Below are positions 25,592 through 35,044 of a stretch of DNA of 64,000 nt, one piece after another. The stretch spans positions 372,001-436,000 of the forward strand of contig NZ_AUAS01000003.1 in assembly GCF_000428845.1 (NCBI RefSeq), read 5' to 3'. Position 1 is the stretch's first letter. Each line of letters begins with the position of its first letter. A program made the translations under genes and the position numbers. Under the pieces are notes generated by a model. It saw only the letters and a list, made by a program, of their open reading frames with translations, was not told where the DNA came from and ran no database searches. The stretch is from Dyadobacter alkalitolerans DSM 23607 (lineage in GTDB: Bacteria > Bacteroidota > Bacteroidia > Cytophagales > Spirosomataceae).

Positions 25592-26197
25592 ATGAAAGTT
25601 GAGAAAGTTAAAAAGCGCGACCGAGAGCGGACAAAAAGTAAGATCCTCAAAGCAGTAGGGGAAGTTATCGAACAACACGGAACAGAAAAGGTAGGCGTTA
25701 ACCTCATTGCACGCACAGCGGGCGTGAACAAGGTTTTGATCTATCGCTATTTTGAAAGTGTTGACGGATTAATGGAGCAATATGTCAGATCCGGCGAGTA
25801 CACTTCCACCACGGCGACGGAATACATTGACAACATTCCTACACTGGCCCCCGAGGAACGCAGCAAAGCACTTACAAGCCTCATGCACACTTTTATGAAT
25901 GATTTGCGGGAAAGAAAGGCTACGCGCGATCTGCTCCGCTGGGAAATCGGGACAGGCAAATCCATGCTTTCCGATGCCCGTAACCAAGTTGCAACGCGGA
26001 TCCTGGACAAGATCGGCAACCTCCCTAATTACAGCGACACCAGCGCGCTTGTATCATTCCTTTCAGCCGGCATCTATTTCATGACCATTTCTACGGACTA
26101 CCGCGAAAAAATGATCGACGTTGACCTCCATTCCGACGAAGGCTGGAAACGAATTGAAAAAGTGATTGAACGCATCATTACAGACATCAGAAATTAA
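25592..26197 (+). CDS. TetR/AcrR family transcriptional regulator
   Basis: The 201-residue product has a TetR HTH at about 10-60 (RTKSKILKAVGEVIEQHGTEKVGVNLIARTAGVNKVLIYRYFESVDGL read in parts), followed by a helical ligand-binding domain. It is the first chromosomal gene right of the element. Target genes are unknown; a 39-bp palindrome lies 60 bp downstream, before the flippase gene, and might be an operator. The C-terminal domain gives no ligand clue. Confidence 0.9.
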   Translation: MKVEKVKKRDRERTKSKILKAVGEVIEQHGTEKVGVNLIARTAGVNKVLIYRYFESVDGLMEQYVRSGEYTSTTATEYIDNIPTLAPEERSKALTSLMHTFMNDLRERKATRDLLRWEIGTGKSMLSDARNQVATRILDKIGNLPNYSDTSALVSFLSAGIYFMTISTDYREKMIDVDLHSDEGWKRIEKVIERIITDIRN

Positions 26198-26257
26198 ACT
26201 GGTGATCAGAAATTAACCTGCTAAAAAGATTTTAAGGCTCAATCAGAAGCCTGCCAG

Positions 26258-26310
26258 GGAGTGTGCAGCTATTTCATTTGAAATATTGTACACTCCTTGT
26301 TCTATATTTG
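26258..26310 (+). promoter_or_regulatory. Large palindrome and promoter upstream of the flippase gene
   Basis: GGAGTGTGCA (26258-26267) pairs with TGTACACTCC (26287-26296, 9 of 10), and the centre ATTTCA-TT-TGAAAT (26271-26284) is also symmetric, giving one 39-bp imperfect palindrome. TTTG at 26277-26280 and TATATTTG at 26303-26310 (spacing 22) make a Bacteroidota promoter overlapping it. It could be a regulator site or a terminator-like hairpin for the TetR gene. Confidence 0.45.
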
Positions 26311-26347
26311 CGGTTCCCTGCAAAGACTTGCCGCAGGTTAACATGCA

Positions 26348-27850
26348 ATGAGCGTTCTAAAAAAATTAGCCAGCGAAACCGCTATTTATGGTATCAGCAC
26401 AATGCTGGGGCGGTTCTTAAATTACCTGCTGGTTGCCCTCCACACCAAGTTATTTGAACCCGAACAAATTGCCGCCCAAGGCCAGCTTTATGCCTATGCA
26501 GGCCTGGCGATGGTGCTTTACACCTTTGGAATGGAAACTGCTTTTTTCCGTTTCGCACGACAGGAAACCGACCGAAAGGCTTACTATAACCTGATTCTCA
26601 GCGCAGTTATCATTATCAGTGTGTTTTTTTCCGGGTTGCTGTTCATCTTCGCAGGCCACGCCGCAGCATTTATTAAATACCCGGAAAGCGTTTCCCTCGT
26701 CAGAATGTTCGCTGTAATTATGGCGATTGACGGCATTGTTTCGATCCCGTTTGCACGGCTGAGGCTGGAAGGGAAAGGGAAGAAATTCGTGATCCTGCGC
26801 GTGACCAATATTGCGATCAATATTTTTCTAAACCTGTTTTTCCTGATCCTTTGCCGCGATATACATGCCGGAAAATATCTGCTTTTCCTGCAACCGGCTG
26901 TTGATGCGATTTACGATCCATTACGCGCGCCGGATTACATTGTTACCGCTAACCTGGTCGCCAACCTGCTGTTTTTCTGGATGTTGAGAAAGGAATTTGC
27001 CGATTTCAAATTTGTATTCAACAAAACCTTGTTCCGCCCGGTGTGGATTTACGCCTATCCGATCATGATCATGAATGCGGGTGGCGTGCTGAATATGCTG
27101 TTTGACAGAGCATTTATCCAGTTTTTATTACCTGAAAATTTCTATCCCGGCCGGACTTCCAAGCAGGCCATCGGGATTTATGTGCAGTGTTACAAGCTGT
27201 CGATTTTTATGAACCTGGCGATCCAATCGTTCAAATACGCTGCTGAGCCATTTTTCTTTTCGAAAGGTGAAGACAAGAATGCGCCGCCGGTGTTCGCTAA
27301 GGTCACCAAGTATTTCATCATTATCTGCGTGCTGATGTGGGTGGGAATTTGTCTGAATCTGGATCTGCTGGCGGAGTTGTTTTTGAAACAAAAGATCTAT
27401 CACGAAGGATTGCCGGTGGTGCCCTGGTTACTGGCTGGCTATCTGTTCCTTGGCGTTTACTATAACCTCGCTACGTGGTTTAAACTTACAGATAAAACAG
27501 AATACGGAACCTGGCTTACATTAATGGGCGCGGTTATAACCATTGCAACCAGCTTCATTCTGGTGCCGCAAATCGGCTATCTGGGCTTTGCAATTGCATT
27601 TGCGACCTCGTCTTTTATCATGGTCGCGTTGTGTTATTATTTTGGTCAAAAGTATTATCCTGTTCCTTATGATGTTCTTTCTGCCGTGGGCTATATTGGC
27701 TTGGGCGGGCTGGTCATCATCGCATCCACATTCGTCAAGATCCCGGATCTGTACGTTGCAGTTCCGGTGCATATGCTTATCCTTGCGATTTTTGCTGTGG
27801 CTGTATTTTTAATTGAGCGGAAGAATATTCCCTTCTTAAATAAAAGATAG
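26348..27850 (+). CDS. Polysaccharide flippase (MOP superfamily, Wzx-like)
   Basis: This 500-residue integral membrane protein has about 12-14 hydrophobic helices and a short N-terminal amphipathic MSVLKKLASETAIYGISTMLGRFLNYLLV, typical of oligosaccharide/lipopolysaccharide flippases that move undecaprenyl-linked glycans across the inner membrane. The start is ATG at 26348; an ATG four bases earlier runs into a stop. It is monocistronic, convergent with mlaF (5 bp apart). No glycosyltransferase cluster adjoins, so the substrate is unknown. Confidence 0.88.
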   Translation: MSVLKKLASETAIYGISTMLGRFLNYLLVALHTKLFEPEQIAAQGQLYAYAGLAMVLYTFGMETAFFRFARQETDRKAYYNLILSAVIIISVFFSGLLFIFAGHAAAFIKYPESVSLVRMFAVIMAIDGIVSIPFARLRLEGKGKKFVILRVTNIAINIFLNLFFLILCRDIHAGKYLLFLQPAVDAIYDPLRAPDYIVTANLVANLLFFWMLRKEFADFKFVFNKTLFRPVWIYAYPIMIMNAGGVLNMLFDRAFIQFLLPENFYPGRTSKQAIGIYVQCYKLSIFMNLAIQSFKYAAEPFFFSKGEDKNAPPVFAKVTKYFIIICVLMWVGICLNLDLLAELFLKQKIYHEGLPVVPWLLAGYLFLGVYYNLATWFKLTDKTEYGTWLTLMGAVITIATSFILVPQIGYLGFAIAFATSSFIMVALCYYFGQKYYPVPYDVLSAVGYIGLGGLVIIASTFVKIPDLYVAVPVHMLILAIFAVAVFLIERKNIPFLNKR

Positions 27851-27855
27851 GAAAG

Positions 27856-28602
27856 CTATTTTTCCATTTCCCGAAGCAGCTTATTGGAAAAAAGGAATTC
27901 CTTTAATTCAGGAACATCTGTCCTGATAATCTCAGAACTAACGCCTTCCCAAAGTTTTGAGCCTTCGTAGAGGAACATAATGTTCTGTCCAATTTCCATG
28001 ACGGAATTCATATCATGCGTAATAATGATCGTTGTGATCTGAAATTCTTCTGTAATTTCCTTGATCAACTCATCAATTTTGACGGAAGTAAGCGGGTCCA
28101 GACCGGAGTTGGGTTCATCGCAGAATAAATACATCGGGTTCATTACAATGGCCCGGGCAATCCCAACACGCTTTTTCATCCCGCCGCTGATCTCGGAAGG
28201 CATTCTTTTGGCCGCGGCTTCCAGGCCTACCCTTTGCAAACAAAATGCTACCCGCTCCTGCTTTTCCTGAACAGACTGGTCTGTAAGCATATCCAGCGGA
28301 AAACGCACATTTTCTTCCACTGTTTTGGAATCAAAAAGTGCCCCACCCTGGAATAACACGCCCATTTCGCGCCGGATGGACTGTTGCGTTTCTTTATCAC
28401 AATTATAGAAGTCGCGGCCATTGTAAAGCACATTGCCCTGGTCGGGCTTCACCAGTCCGATCATGCATTTCAGCAAAACACTTTTTCCGGTTCCGCTGCC
28501 GCCGATGATGAGATTGGTCTCCCCTTTTTTAAATGATGCACTAATGCCTTTTAAAACCTCTTTGCCATTAAATGCTTTGTAGATATTGCTTACTTCAATC
28601 AT
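27856..28602 (-). CDS. mlaF: ABC transporter ATP-binding protein, MlaF-like
   Basis: The 248-residue ATPase has Walker A GGSGTGKSV (residues 34-42), signature ISGGMKKRVGIARAI, Walker B YLFCDEPNSGLDP and H-loop THD. GALFDSKTVEENVRFPLD is the MlaF-type Q-loop region. It energises retrograde or anterograde phospholipid transport with the MlaE permease, encoded 40 bp upstream on the same strand. The substrate-binding MlaD partner is not in this window, probably encoded elsewhere. Confidence 0.9.
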   Translation of the reverse strand: MIEVSNIYKAFNGKEVLKGISASFKKGETNLIIGGSGTGKSVLLKCMIGLVKPDQGNVLYNGRDFYNCDKETQQSIRREMGVLFQGGALFDSKTVEENVRFPLDMLTDQSVQEKQERVAFCLQRVGLEAAAKRMPSEISGGMKKRVGIARAIVMNPMYLFCDEPNSGLDPLTSVKIDELIKEITEEFQITTIIITHDMNSVMEIGQNIMFLYEGSKLWEGVSSEIIRTDVPELKEFLFSNKLLREMEK

Positions 28603-28642
28603 TTGCTGATTCAGTTATTCTTAATTCATGGCTTATACGCTT

Positions 28643-29371
28643 TTACAATAAAAGCTGGGCTAAAAGATAATCGGCCACCAGGATCGAAATACAGCTGTTG
28701 GTCACGGCTTCTGTGCTCGACTTTCCTACTTCCAATGCGCCGCCTGTTGTAAAAAACCCCTTAAAAGAAGATATTGTTGCAATCAGGAAGCCAAAAACAA
28801 AAGGTTTTATACACATGAAGAAAATGTTGTACGGCACAAACGAATCCCTGATCCCGTATAAATAATCCCGCTCGGTAATGACGCCTGTTAACGTCCCAGC
28901 CAAATAACCCCCCAAAATCCCCAGAAATGCAGAAAAAATAACCAGCATAGGGAACGTCAGCATGGCTGCCACGACCTTGGGCAAGACGAGATAAGACGAT
29001 GAATTGATGCCCATCACTTCCAGGGCGTCAATCTGCTCGGTAATGCGCATGGTGCCCAGCTCACTGGCAATGTTGGAACCGACTTTACCGGCGAGTACAA
29101 TGCAAGTGATCGTAGGCGCGAGTTCAAGAATTTCCATGTCCCGCACGATGAGCGCAACGGTTGAAATGGGAATGATAGGACTAACGAGGTTATAGGCCGT
29201 TTGAATGCAGGAAACGGCGCCAATGAACGTGGAAACAATGGCAACAATGAATATAGAGCTCACTCCTATCCCCACACATTCCTCCATGAGCCGCCGCCAG
29301 TATACCGATAGTTTTTCACCCTTTCCGAATAGTGTTCCTAAAAAAATGAAGTATTTCCCGATTACAGACAT
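28643..29371 (-). CDS. mlaE: ABC transporter permease, MlaE family
   Basis: The 242-residue permease has about 5-6 TM helices and the MlaE core: VALIVRDMEILELAPTITCIVLAGKVGSNIASELGTMRITEQIDALEVMGI, read in parts at about 75-125, including the EQIDAL coupling helix. It is the first gene of the mlaE-mlaF operon and lies divergent from the SDR gene (62-bp gap). It acts in the inner membrane to move phospholipids for outer-membrane asymmetry (family knowledge). Confidence 0.92.
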   Translation of the reverse strand: MSVIGKYFIFLGTLFGKGEKLSVYWRRLMEECVGIGVSSIFIVAIVSTFIGAVSCIQTAYNLVSPIIPISTVALIVRDMEILELAPTITCIVLAGKVGSNIASELGTMRITEQIDALEVMGINSSSYLVLPKVVAAMLTFPMLVIFSAFLGILGGYLAGTLTGVITERDYLYGIRDSFVPYNIFFMCIKPFVFGFLIATISSFKGFFTTGGALEVGKSSTEAVTNSCISILVADYLLAQLLL

Positions 29372-29433
29372 GATATCTTAATTGTATTCAATATTTTCGG
29401 GAAAATTAGGCAAAAAAAGAAGCAATCAGAAAA

Positions 29434-30144
29434 ATGAATCCATTAGCGGTTATCACCGGAGGGACGAAAGGGATCGGAAAAGCGTGCGTTGAGCGGTTTT
29501 TGGAAGAGGGGTTTGATGTAATCACTTGTGCAAGAAACGCTAACGACCTCCAAGCGCTGGAAAAGGAAATGAGTGACCGGTTTGGCAGCGCCAAATTATA
29601 TTGCCAAACTTCGGACCTCTCCGTAAAAGATGACCTGCTTGCATTTATAGATTTTATTGTTTCAAAAACCAGATTTGTATCGGTCCTGATCAACAACACA
29701 GGCACATTTATTCCAGGCCAGATCCACAACGAAACGGAGGGAACATTGGAAAAAACAATGGAGACAAATCTTTACAGCGCCTATCACCTTACCCGCGGAA
29801 TCCTTCCGGGAATGATTGAAAATCAGAAAGGACACATCTTCACCATGTGCTCCACAGCCAGTATTATGGCTTATCCCAATGGCGGCTCCTATTGTATTTC
29901 AAAATTTGCGCTTTACGGAATGACCAAAGTGTTGCGTGAAGAAATGAAGCCGCATCATGTTAAAGTAACCGCCGTTTTGCCGGGAGCAACTTATACCGAC
30001 AGCTGGAAAGGCTCAGGCCTGCCGGAAGACCGCTTTATGGAGTCTAAAGACATTGCGGATACGATTTGGGCGGCGTACACATTATCACCGAGAGCGGTTA
30101 TGGAAGAAATATTGATCAGGCCGCAGCTGGGAGATTTAGATTGA
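29434..30144 (+). CDS. Short-chain dehydrogenase/reductase
   Basis: The 236-residue SDR has the NAD(P) motif GGTKGIGKA near residues 8-16, NNTG at about 89 (normally NNAG), a catalytic Ser in MCSTASI and YCISK with the Tyr-Lys pair. The size is standard for classical SDRs. Residues after the first strand (ITCARNANDL) suggest NADP preference (R after strand 2). Substrate is not readable. It precedes the ROK kinase by 73 bp. Confidence 0.9.
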   Translation: MNPLAVITGGTKGIGKACVERFLEEGFDVITCARNANDLQALEKEMSDRFGSAKLYCQTSDLSVKDDLLAFIDFIVSKTRFVSVLINNTGTFIPGQIHNETEGTLEKTMETNLYSAYHLTRGILPGMIENQKGHIFTMCSTASIMAYPNGGSYCISKFALYGMTKVLREEMKPHHVKVTAVLPGATYTDSWKGSGLPEDRFMESKDIADTIWAAYTLSPRAVMEEILIRPQLGDLD

Positions 30145-30217
30145 TTGATGTACAATAGAGCATTTTTACTAAATTGCCGCATTTTTAAAATTATTTATTA
30201 AACCCATATTTCATTTC

Positions 30218-31126
30218 ATGGAACAATACCTCGGTATAGACGTGGGCGGTACTAACGTAAAAATGGGGATCGTTGACGCTACGGATGGCAGAATTTCAAA
30301 TTTTTACAGTCACGATACCGCCAGCTGGCGCAGTTCAGGGCATTTTATCGAACGTTTAGGTGATGCAATAGCGCTCCAGCTTGTTGAATATCCCGAGGTT
30401 AAAAGAGTAGGAATCGGCGTTCCGGGGCTCACAACCCGCGACAGGACTACATTAATTGAAATCACAGCCATTCCTGAGATCGATGGAATCGCCATTGTCC
30501 CCGATTTGAAAGCCCGCTTTCCTGAACACGATTTTTATCTTGAAAATGACGCTAATGCTGCTGCATTGGGCGAATATTACTTTGGCGAAGACAAGCTTCC
30601 CGAAGACTACATTTTTGTAACGCTGGGCACAGGCATAGGCGGTGCGGCCATTATTGACAAGAAAGTTTTCAAAGGCGGCGGCGGAAATGCCATGGAGCCT
30701 GGCCACGTGCCTTCTAAAAACGGCAAGGTGCTGGAAAGGAACATTGGTAAAAAAGAGCTTCTGGACCTTGCAATCACCATGCGTGCCAATTACACGGGTC
30801 AAACACAACTTCCATCCGACGGGACCATTTCAACGACCGGACTTGTTGCAGCTGCTTCCAAAGGCGACGAGCTTGCCAAGCAAGTGTTCCACGAAATGGG
30901 TTACCTGCTGGGCGAAGGGTTGGTTTCGATGGTCCGCATCCTGGACATTACGACCATTCTGATCGGCGGCGGGATTTCTGCTTCGTTTGAATACATTCTG
31001 CCTGCCATTAACGAGCGTTTTGAATACTGGTTAACGCCTTATTACCTGAAAACCATTATCATAAAGAGAGCCACACTGGCGAACGACGCAGGTCTGCTTG
31101 GCGCGGCTTCTTTGTGTTTTGATTGA
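30218..31126 (+). CDS. ROK family sugar kinase (glucokinase-like)
   Basis: The 302-residue protein has the phosphate motif GIDVGGTNVKMG (residues 5-16), catalytic Asp in LENDANAAALGEYYFG, GTGIGGAAI and a second GGGIS adenosine motif near 250. The ROK zinc site, normally a His followed by a CxCGxxGC cluster, keeps the His (EPGHVP) but has no Cys at all. It is probably a glucokinase or related hexokinase feeding glycolysis. A terminator follows at 31164-31208. Confidence 0.88.
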   Translation: MEQYLGIDVGGTNVKMGIVDATDGRISNFYSHDTASWRSSGHFIERLGDAIALQLVEYPEVKRVGIGVPGLTTRDRTTLIEITAIPEIDGIAIVPDLKARFPEHDFYLENDANAAALGEYYFGEDKLPEDYIFVTLGTGIGGAAIIDKKVFKGGGGNAMEPGHVPSKNGKVLERNIGKKELLDLAITMRANYTGQTQLPSDGTISTTGLVAAASKGDELAKQVFHEMGYLLGEGLVSMVRILDITTILIGGGISASFEYILPAINERFEYWLTPYYLKTIIIKRATLANDAGLLGAASLCFD

Positions 31127-31163
31127 TCTTTATATTTTTTGATTAAATAGAATCATACGCTTC

Positions 31164-31208
31164 TCGCTGAACAGTCTTTACCAGTCAATGATTGTTCAGC
31201 GAATTTTT
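31164..31208 (+). terminator. Terminator after ROK kinase
   Basis: TCGCTGAACA (31164-31173) and TGTTCAGCGA (31193-31202) form a perfect 10-bp stem with a 19-nt loop, followed by ATTTTTG. The loop is long, but the T run supports termination. Confidence 0.65.
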
Positions 31209-31255
31209 GTATTTTAGGGTATGGTTCGGGCCGCTGGTAAACGCAAACTTATTGC

Positions 31256-33250
31256 ATGAAAAAATTTATACTTCTGGTTTTCATATCATTTGTAGGAGCC
31301 TTTATATCTAATGTTCATGCGCAGCAATCCGGCATTGCCATCCTGGACAAATCTCCGGCAAATATGCAGCTGTTTGCAAGGGACAGCACCGGAATGGCTG
31401 ATGTGGAATTTTTAGGAAGGGTCCAGACGGCCGGATATGCTTACATTTCCGTGGTGCAAACCAGGAATAAAACGCCAAATGCTTACCAGCGGAAAAACCT
31501 CGAATACAACGGCTCACAAGCTCCTTTCAACTTCACATTCAGGATCAAGGCGGAACTTGCTGAATATGGATATGAAGTTTACGCTTGCAAATCCAAGTCC
31601 GATTCCACACTTATTTCGAAAAGCGATAATGTTGTGGCTGGTGATTTCTATCTCATTTACGGACAGTCGAATGCGGTTGCCTGGGAAGTTGACTATGCTT
31701 ACCGGAACGAATACGCCCGGACATACGGATCATCCGGAGGCGCGGCCGAATGGGGGCTTGCTAATGCCATAGGTCAGCGCGTGGGCATATTTGGAATTGA
31801 ATTCCAAAGAGTCATAGCGGAAAGATATCAGGTTCCGACCTGTATTCTTAACGGCTCTGCGGCCGGTGCTTCGCTCCTTGACCTGACGGACCGGTCCAGT
31901 TTTTACGGCTTTCTGCTGAATGCTGCCAAAAACACCGGATTGTTGCCCTCATTGAAAGCCATATTTTTTTGGCAAGGCGAAACAGAGTCCTCTTCCAACG
32001 ATCCCCTGACCTGGGCTCCACGGTTTGACAAGCTGGTACAAATGTGGAAGGAAGATTACCCGATGGTTGACAAAATTTATGTTTTCCAGCTGCCGCTTTT
32101 TGGTGGCGGTGCATATGACGACCGGATTGGTGTTTTACGCGAACAGCAGCGAACATTGGACCGCAAATATCCCATTATCCAGCCATACGCAGCATTGGGT
32201 GCCGTAGGATGGAACGGGTTCCACTATGGGTTGGAGGGTTATCTGCAACTGGGCAGGGACCTCGCGGATCTGGCGGGATATAATCACTATGGCGAAAAAG
32301 AAAAAATTTCTTCTCCCAGCTTGCAAAAAGCATTCTATTCTACGCCTGAAAAGGATGAAATAACAATGGTTTTTGAGGACCATCAACAAATGGTTTATCC
32401 CAAAGACACCGTAGCTGTTAACATTGAAGGAAGCCTGGAACCTACTTCGGTCTTTTCAGTAAAAGACTTTTTTTACCTGAATGCGGAATGGAAAAAACTT
32501 GCTTCGGGCCGGGCTGAGGCTAATAAGATAATTGTCAAGCTGAAAGAAGTGGGCAACGATTCCACGATCAAATATTTGCCTTCAAAATACCATTATTCGG
32601 GGCTTTTGAGTGCTGCCTGGGTGTATATCGGCCCATTTTTAAAGAATACGAAGGGATTGCGCGCCTTTGCTTTTCATCACAACAAGATTTTCCCGTACAC
32701 AAATCTGGGCACATTAACCCTTACCGCTGCCGAAAAGGACAAACAAGTGGTGCTGAGCTGGAATAAATTACCAAATGTTACCGGCTATCTGCTGGAACGT
32801 TTGGAAGCCAATGACACGCTGGCCTCCCACGAAACGATGCGCTTCCCCGCAAGTCAGCTCGAATATACCGATCCGTCAGCCAAACAGGGCGTTACCTATA
32901 TATACCGGATCAGAGGTTACACCGACCAGTCGGAATCGAAACTCGCATTCACGGCCATTACGAAGCAGGGAGAGGACATTGACGTTATACTGGGCGAGGA
33001 CCCCGTTCAGGAACTGAGCATTAATGTGTATCCGAACCCTGTTACGGACGTAATCAACATTGCCTCCACCACTTCTGCCATCAGTCTGGTGGAATTGTAT
33101 ACCGTGAATGGTAAGAAGGTGAAAAATGTTTCCTTCGAGAACAAGGACTGGGCAACGATCCCGGTGAATGATCTCAGCAGCGGGCAGTACATTCTCCGGG
33201 TTCATTATGGTGATAAAATCAGCACCCGTAAAATGGTCCTTGTGCGGTAA
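31256..33250 (+). CDS. Secreted SGNH/SASA-type esterase with T9SS sorting domain
   Basis: The 664-residue exported protein has a signal peptide at 1-23 (cleavage after HAQ), a SASA/DUF303 sialate-O-acetylesterase-like domain with the nucleophile in YGQSNA (S138), FFWQGETES near 240 and GWNGFHYG near 320 for the catalytic His, a fibronectin III-like domain at about 480-570, and a T9SS type A C-terminal domain starting VYPNPVTD near 595 and ending KMVLVR. It probably deacetylates glycans at the cell surface. It is monocistronic and convergent with murB. Confidence 0.88.
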   Translation: MKKFILLVFISFVGAFISNVHAQQSGIAILDKSPANMQLFARDSTGMADVEFLGRVQTAGYAYISVVQTRNKTPNAYQRKNLEYNGSQAPFNFTFRIKAELAEYGYEVYACKSKSDSTLISKSDNVVAGDFYLIYGQSNAVAWEVDYAYRNEYARTYGSSGGAAEWGLANAIGQRVGIFGIEFQRVIAERYQVPTCILNGSAAGASLLDLTDRSSFYGFLLNAAKNTGLLPSLKAIFFWQGETESSSNDPLTWAPRFDKLVQMWKEDYPMVDKIYVFQLPLFGGGAYDDRIGVLREQQRTLDRKYPIIQPYAALGAVGWNGFHYGLEGYLQLGRDLADLAGYNHYGEKEKISSPSLQKAFYSTPEKDEITMVFEDHQQMVYPKDTVAVNIEGSLEPTSVFSVKDFFYLNAEWKKLASGRAEANKIIVKLKEVGNDSTIKYLPSKYHYSGLLSAAWVYIGPFLKNTKGLRAFAFHHNKIFPYTNLGTLTLTAAEKDKQVVLSWNKLPNVTGYLLERLEANDTLASHETMRFPASQLEYTDPSAKQGVTYIYRIRGYTDQSESKLAFTAITKQGEDIDVILGEDPVQELSINVYPNPVTDVINIASTTSAISLVELYTVNGKKVKNVSFENKDWATIPVNDLSSGQYILRVHYGDKISTRKMVLVR

Positions 33251-33283
33251 GCGAAGGTTTGTTTTGAAATGAATTTCACCGAA

Positions 33284-34300
33284 CTAAATGAAATTTACTT
33301 CCGGCGATAAGCGAATGCCGTATTTGGCTTCCACAGAGTCCTGAATGGTGCCTGCCAGCGCACGAATTTCGTTGCCGTTGCCGCCACCGTAATTCACAAG
33401 CACCAATGCTTGTTTCTGGTGCACACCAATCGCACCCTGGCGATATCCTTTCCAACCAGCTTGTTCAATGAGCCACCCCGCAGGCACTTTTACCATTGTT
33501 TCACTTACAACATAACCCGGCATTTCGGGGAAGGTGTTTTTAAGCGCATTGTATTGTTCCGATGGGATTTCCGGATTTTTGAAGAAGCTCCCTGCATTCC
33601 CGATCTGAGCAGGATCTGGCAATTTACTCCGTCGGATGGCAATCACAGCCTGGCTTACGTCCAGGATCGTGGGGCTGGTCACATTCATTTCCAGCAATGT
33701 TTTTTGAACATCCCCGTAACCAATGTTCAGCACAGGTTTTTTGTCCAAAACAAATGTTACCCCGGTTACCACATATTGATTTTTAAGCGCCTTTTTGAAA
33801 ACACTTTCCCGGTAACCAAACTCACATTCTTCCTTCGAAAAAATCCTTTTCCGACCGCTTTCAATGGAAACTGCCTCCACGGACTCAACGACATCCTTGA
33901 TTTCCACCCCGTAAGCACCGATATTCTGCATAGGCGCCGCTCCTACTGTGCCCGGAATGAGTGATAGATTTTCTACGCCTCCGAAGTTATGCGAGACACA
34001 ATGCATCACAAACTCATGCCAACCTTCCCCCGCGCCTGCTTTCAGCCACACATGGTCCTGATCTTCTTTTATTTTCTCAATTCCTTTAATGACAGGATGA
34101 ATTACCAAAGCATTGACATTCTGCGTGAAAAGCACATTGCTTCCGCCGCCAAGAATAAATTTAGGCTTCTGCTGCCATACGGGATCGAGCAATATTTCAG
34201 TTAGTTCTTCAACCGAACCGACTTCGGCGAAAAAGGAAGCCGTGGATTCGAGGCCGAAAGTATTGAAATTGCGAAGCGAAAAGTTTGATTGGATTTGCAT
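33284..34300 (-). CDS. murB: UDP-N-acetylenolpyruvoylglucosamine reductase
   Basis: The 338-residue flavoenzyme catalyses the NADPH-dependent reduction that makes UDP-MurNAc, the second committed step of peptidoglycan synthesis. It shows the FAD site ILGGGSNVLF (46-55), IPGTVGAAPMQNIGAYGVEI, GYRESVFK, the catalytic Ser in GNAGSFFKNP and the C-terminal WLIEQAGWKG...GVHQKQALVLVN. Length and the extra loop are those of type I (E. coli-like) MurB. It is the only gene between the convergent esterase and the divergent SPOR lipoprotein. Confidence 0.95.
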   Translation of the reverse strand: MQIQSNFSLRNFNTFGLESTASFFAEVGSVEELTEILLDPVWQQKPKFILGGGSNVLFTQNVNALVIHPVIKGIEKIKEDQDHVWLKAGAGEGWHEFVMHCVSHNFGGVENLSLIPGTVGAAPMQNIGAYGVEIKDVVESVEAVSIESGRKRIFSKEECEFGYRESVFKKALKNQYVVTGVTFVLDKKPVLNIGYGDVQKTLLEMNVTSPTILDVSQAVIAIRRSKLPDPAQIGNAGSFFKNPEIPSEQYNALKNTFPEMPGYVVSETMVKVPAGWLIEQAGWKGYRQGAIGVHQKQALVLVNYGGGNGNEIRALAGTIQDSVEAKYGIRLSPEVNFI

Positions 34301-34412
34301 TGAACTAATAAATAAGTCCAGGTAAAGTTAGCTATTAGATTCAAAATAGCATGTTATGGTGATTCATCCATTTTTGATTAAGTTTGCAGGCTCAGTAATA
34401 ACGGCTAAGGAT

Positions 34413-34982
34413 ATGATGCTGAAAAAGAATTTTTTATGGGCGATTCAGCTCTTCATTATCATCCTTTCGGGTTGCAGCAAAAAGACTGTTGTCAGCTCTT
34501 CCAGCTCGGAATACAGGGAAGATCTGTCGTCGGTAAGGCCTCGTTTCGAGTATGTTGAACCGTCGGTTACTTCAAAACCAGCACCGGTAGCCACACCCAA
34601 AACCAGTACGGCGCCAAGGCCGGATGTTGACAAGCCATTGTATGTCAACAAGCGATTGGAAACTGTACTGGACACGCTGGCAAAACACAACAAATCCATT
34701 CGTTATGTAAACGGCTTTCGGATCCAGATGTATGTGGGTAATGTGAGACAAGAGGCAGACGACGCCAAAAGTTATGTATATCAGGCTTTTCCGGACCTTA
34801 TTCCCTACGTTTCTTATACACAGCCGACATATCGCGTGAAAGTGGGCGATTTCATGTATCGTGCCGACGCAGAGCAATATCTGGAACTGATCAGGGAACG
34901 ATATTCTTCCGCAGTAATCCTGTCCGACCGCGTGGACATCAAACGAAGCCTGATGATCAACCCTACTGCCGAGAGCAACTAG
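34413..34982 (+). CDS. SPOR-domain lipoprotein
   Basis: From the ATG at 34413 the product is 189 residues with a lipoprotein signal IIILSGC (Cys near residue 22), a Ser/Pro-rich linker to about 85, and a C-terminal SPOR domain (RIQMYVGNVRQEADDAKSYV and YRVKVGDFMYRADAEQYLEL) that binds denuded septal peptidoglycan. The upstream in-frame ATG at 34356 would bury the signal peptide, so 34413 (or the adjacent ATG 34416) is preferred. It may act in cell division or envelope maintenance. Confidence 0.85.
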   Translation: MMLKKNFLWAIQLFIIILSGCSKKTVVSSSSSEYREDLSSVRPRFEYVEPSVTSKPAPVATPKTSTAPRPDVDKPLYVNKRLETVLDTLAKHNKSIRYVNGFRIQMYVGNVRQEADDAKSYVYQAFPDLIPYVSYTQPTYRVKVGDFMYRADAEQYLELIRERYSSAVILSDRVDIKRSLMINPTAESN

Positions 34983-35044
34983 GATTTAGTATTTTCAATT
35001 TTTAGCAGGATATTATTTTATCCACTTATACATACCCATAGATA

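Noticed and set aside
33410-33964. 184-codon plus-strand frame antisense to murB
   Set aside because: Shadow of murB; the peptide has no family-like motif.
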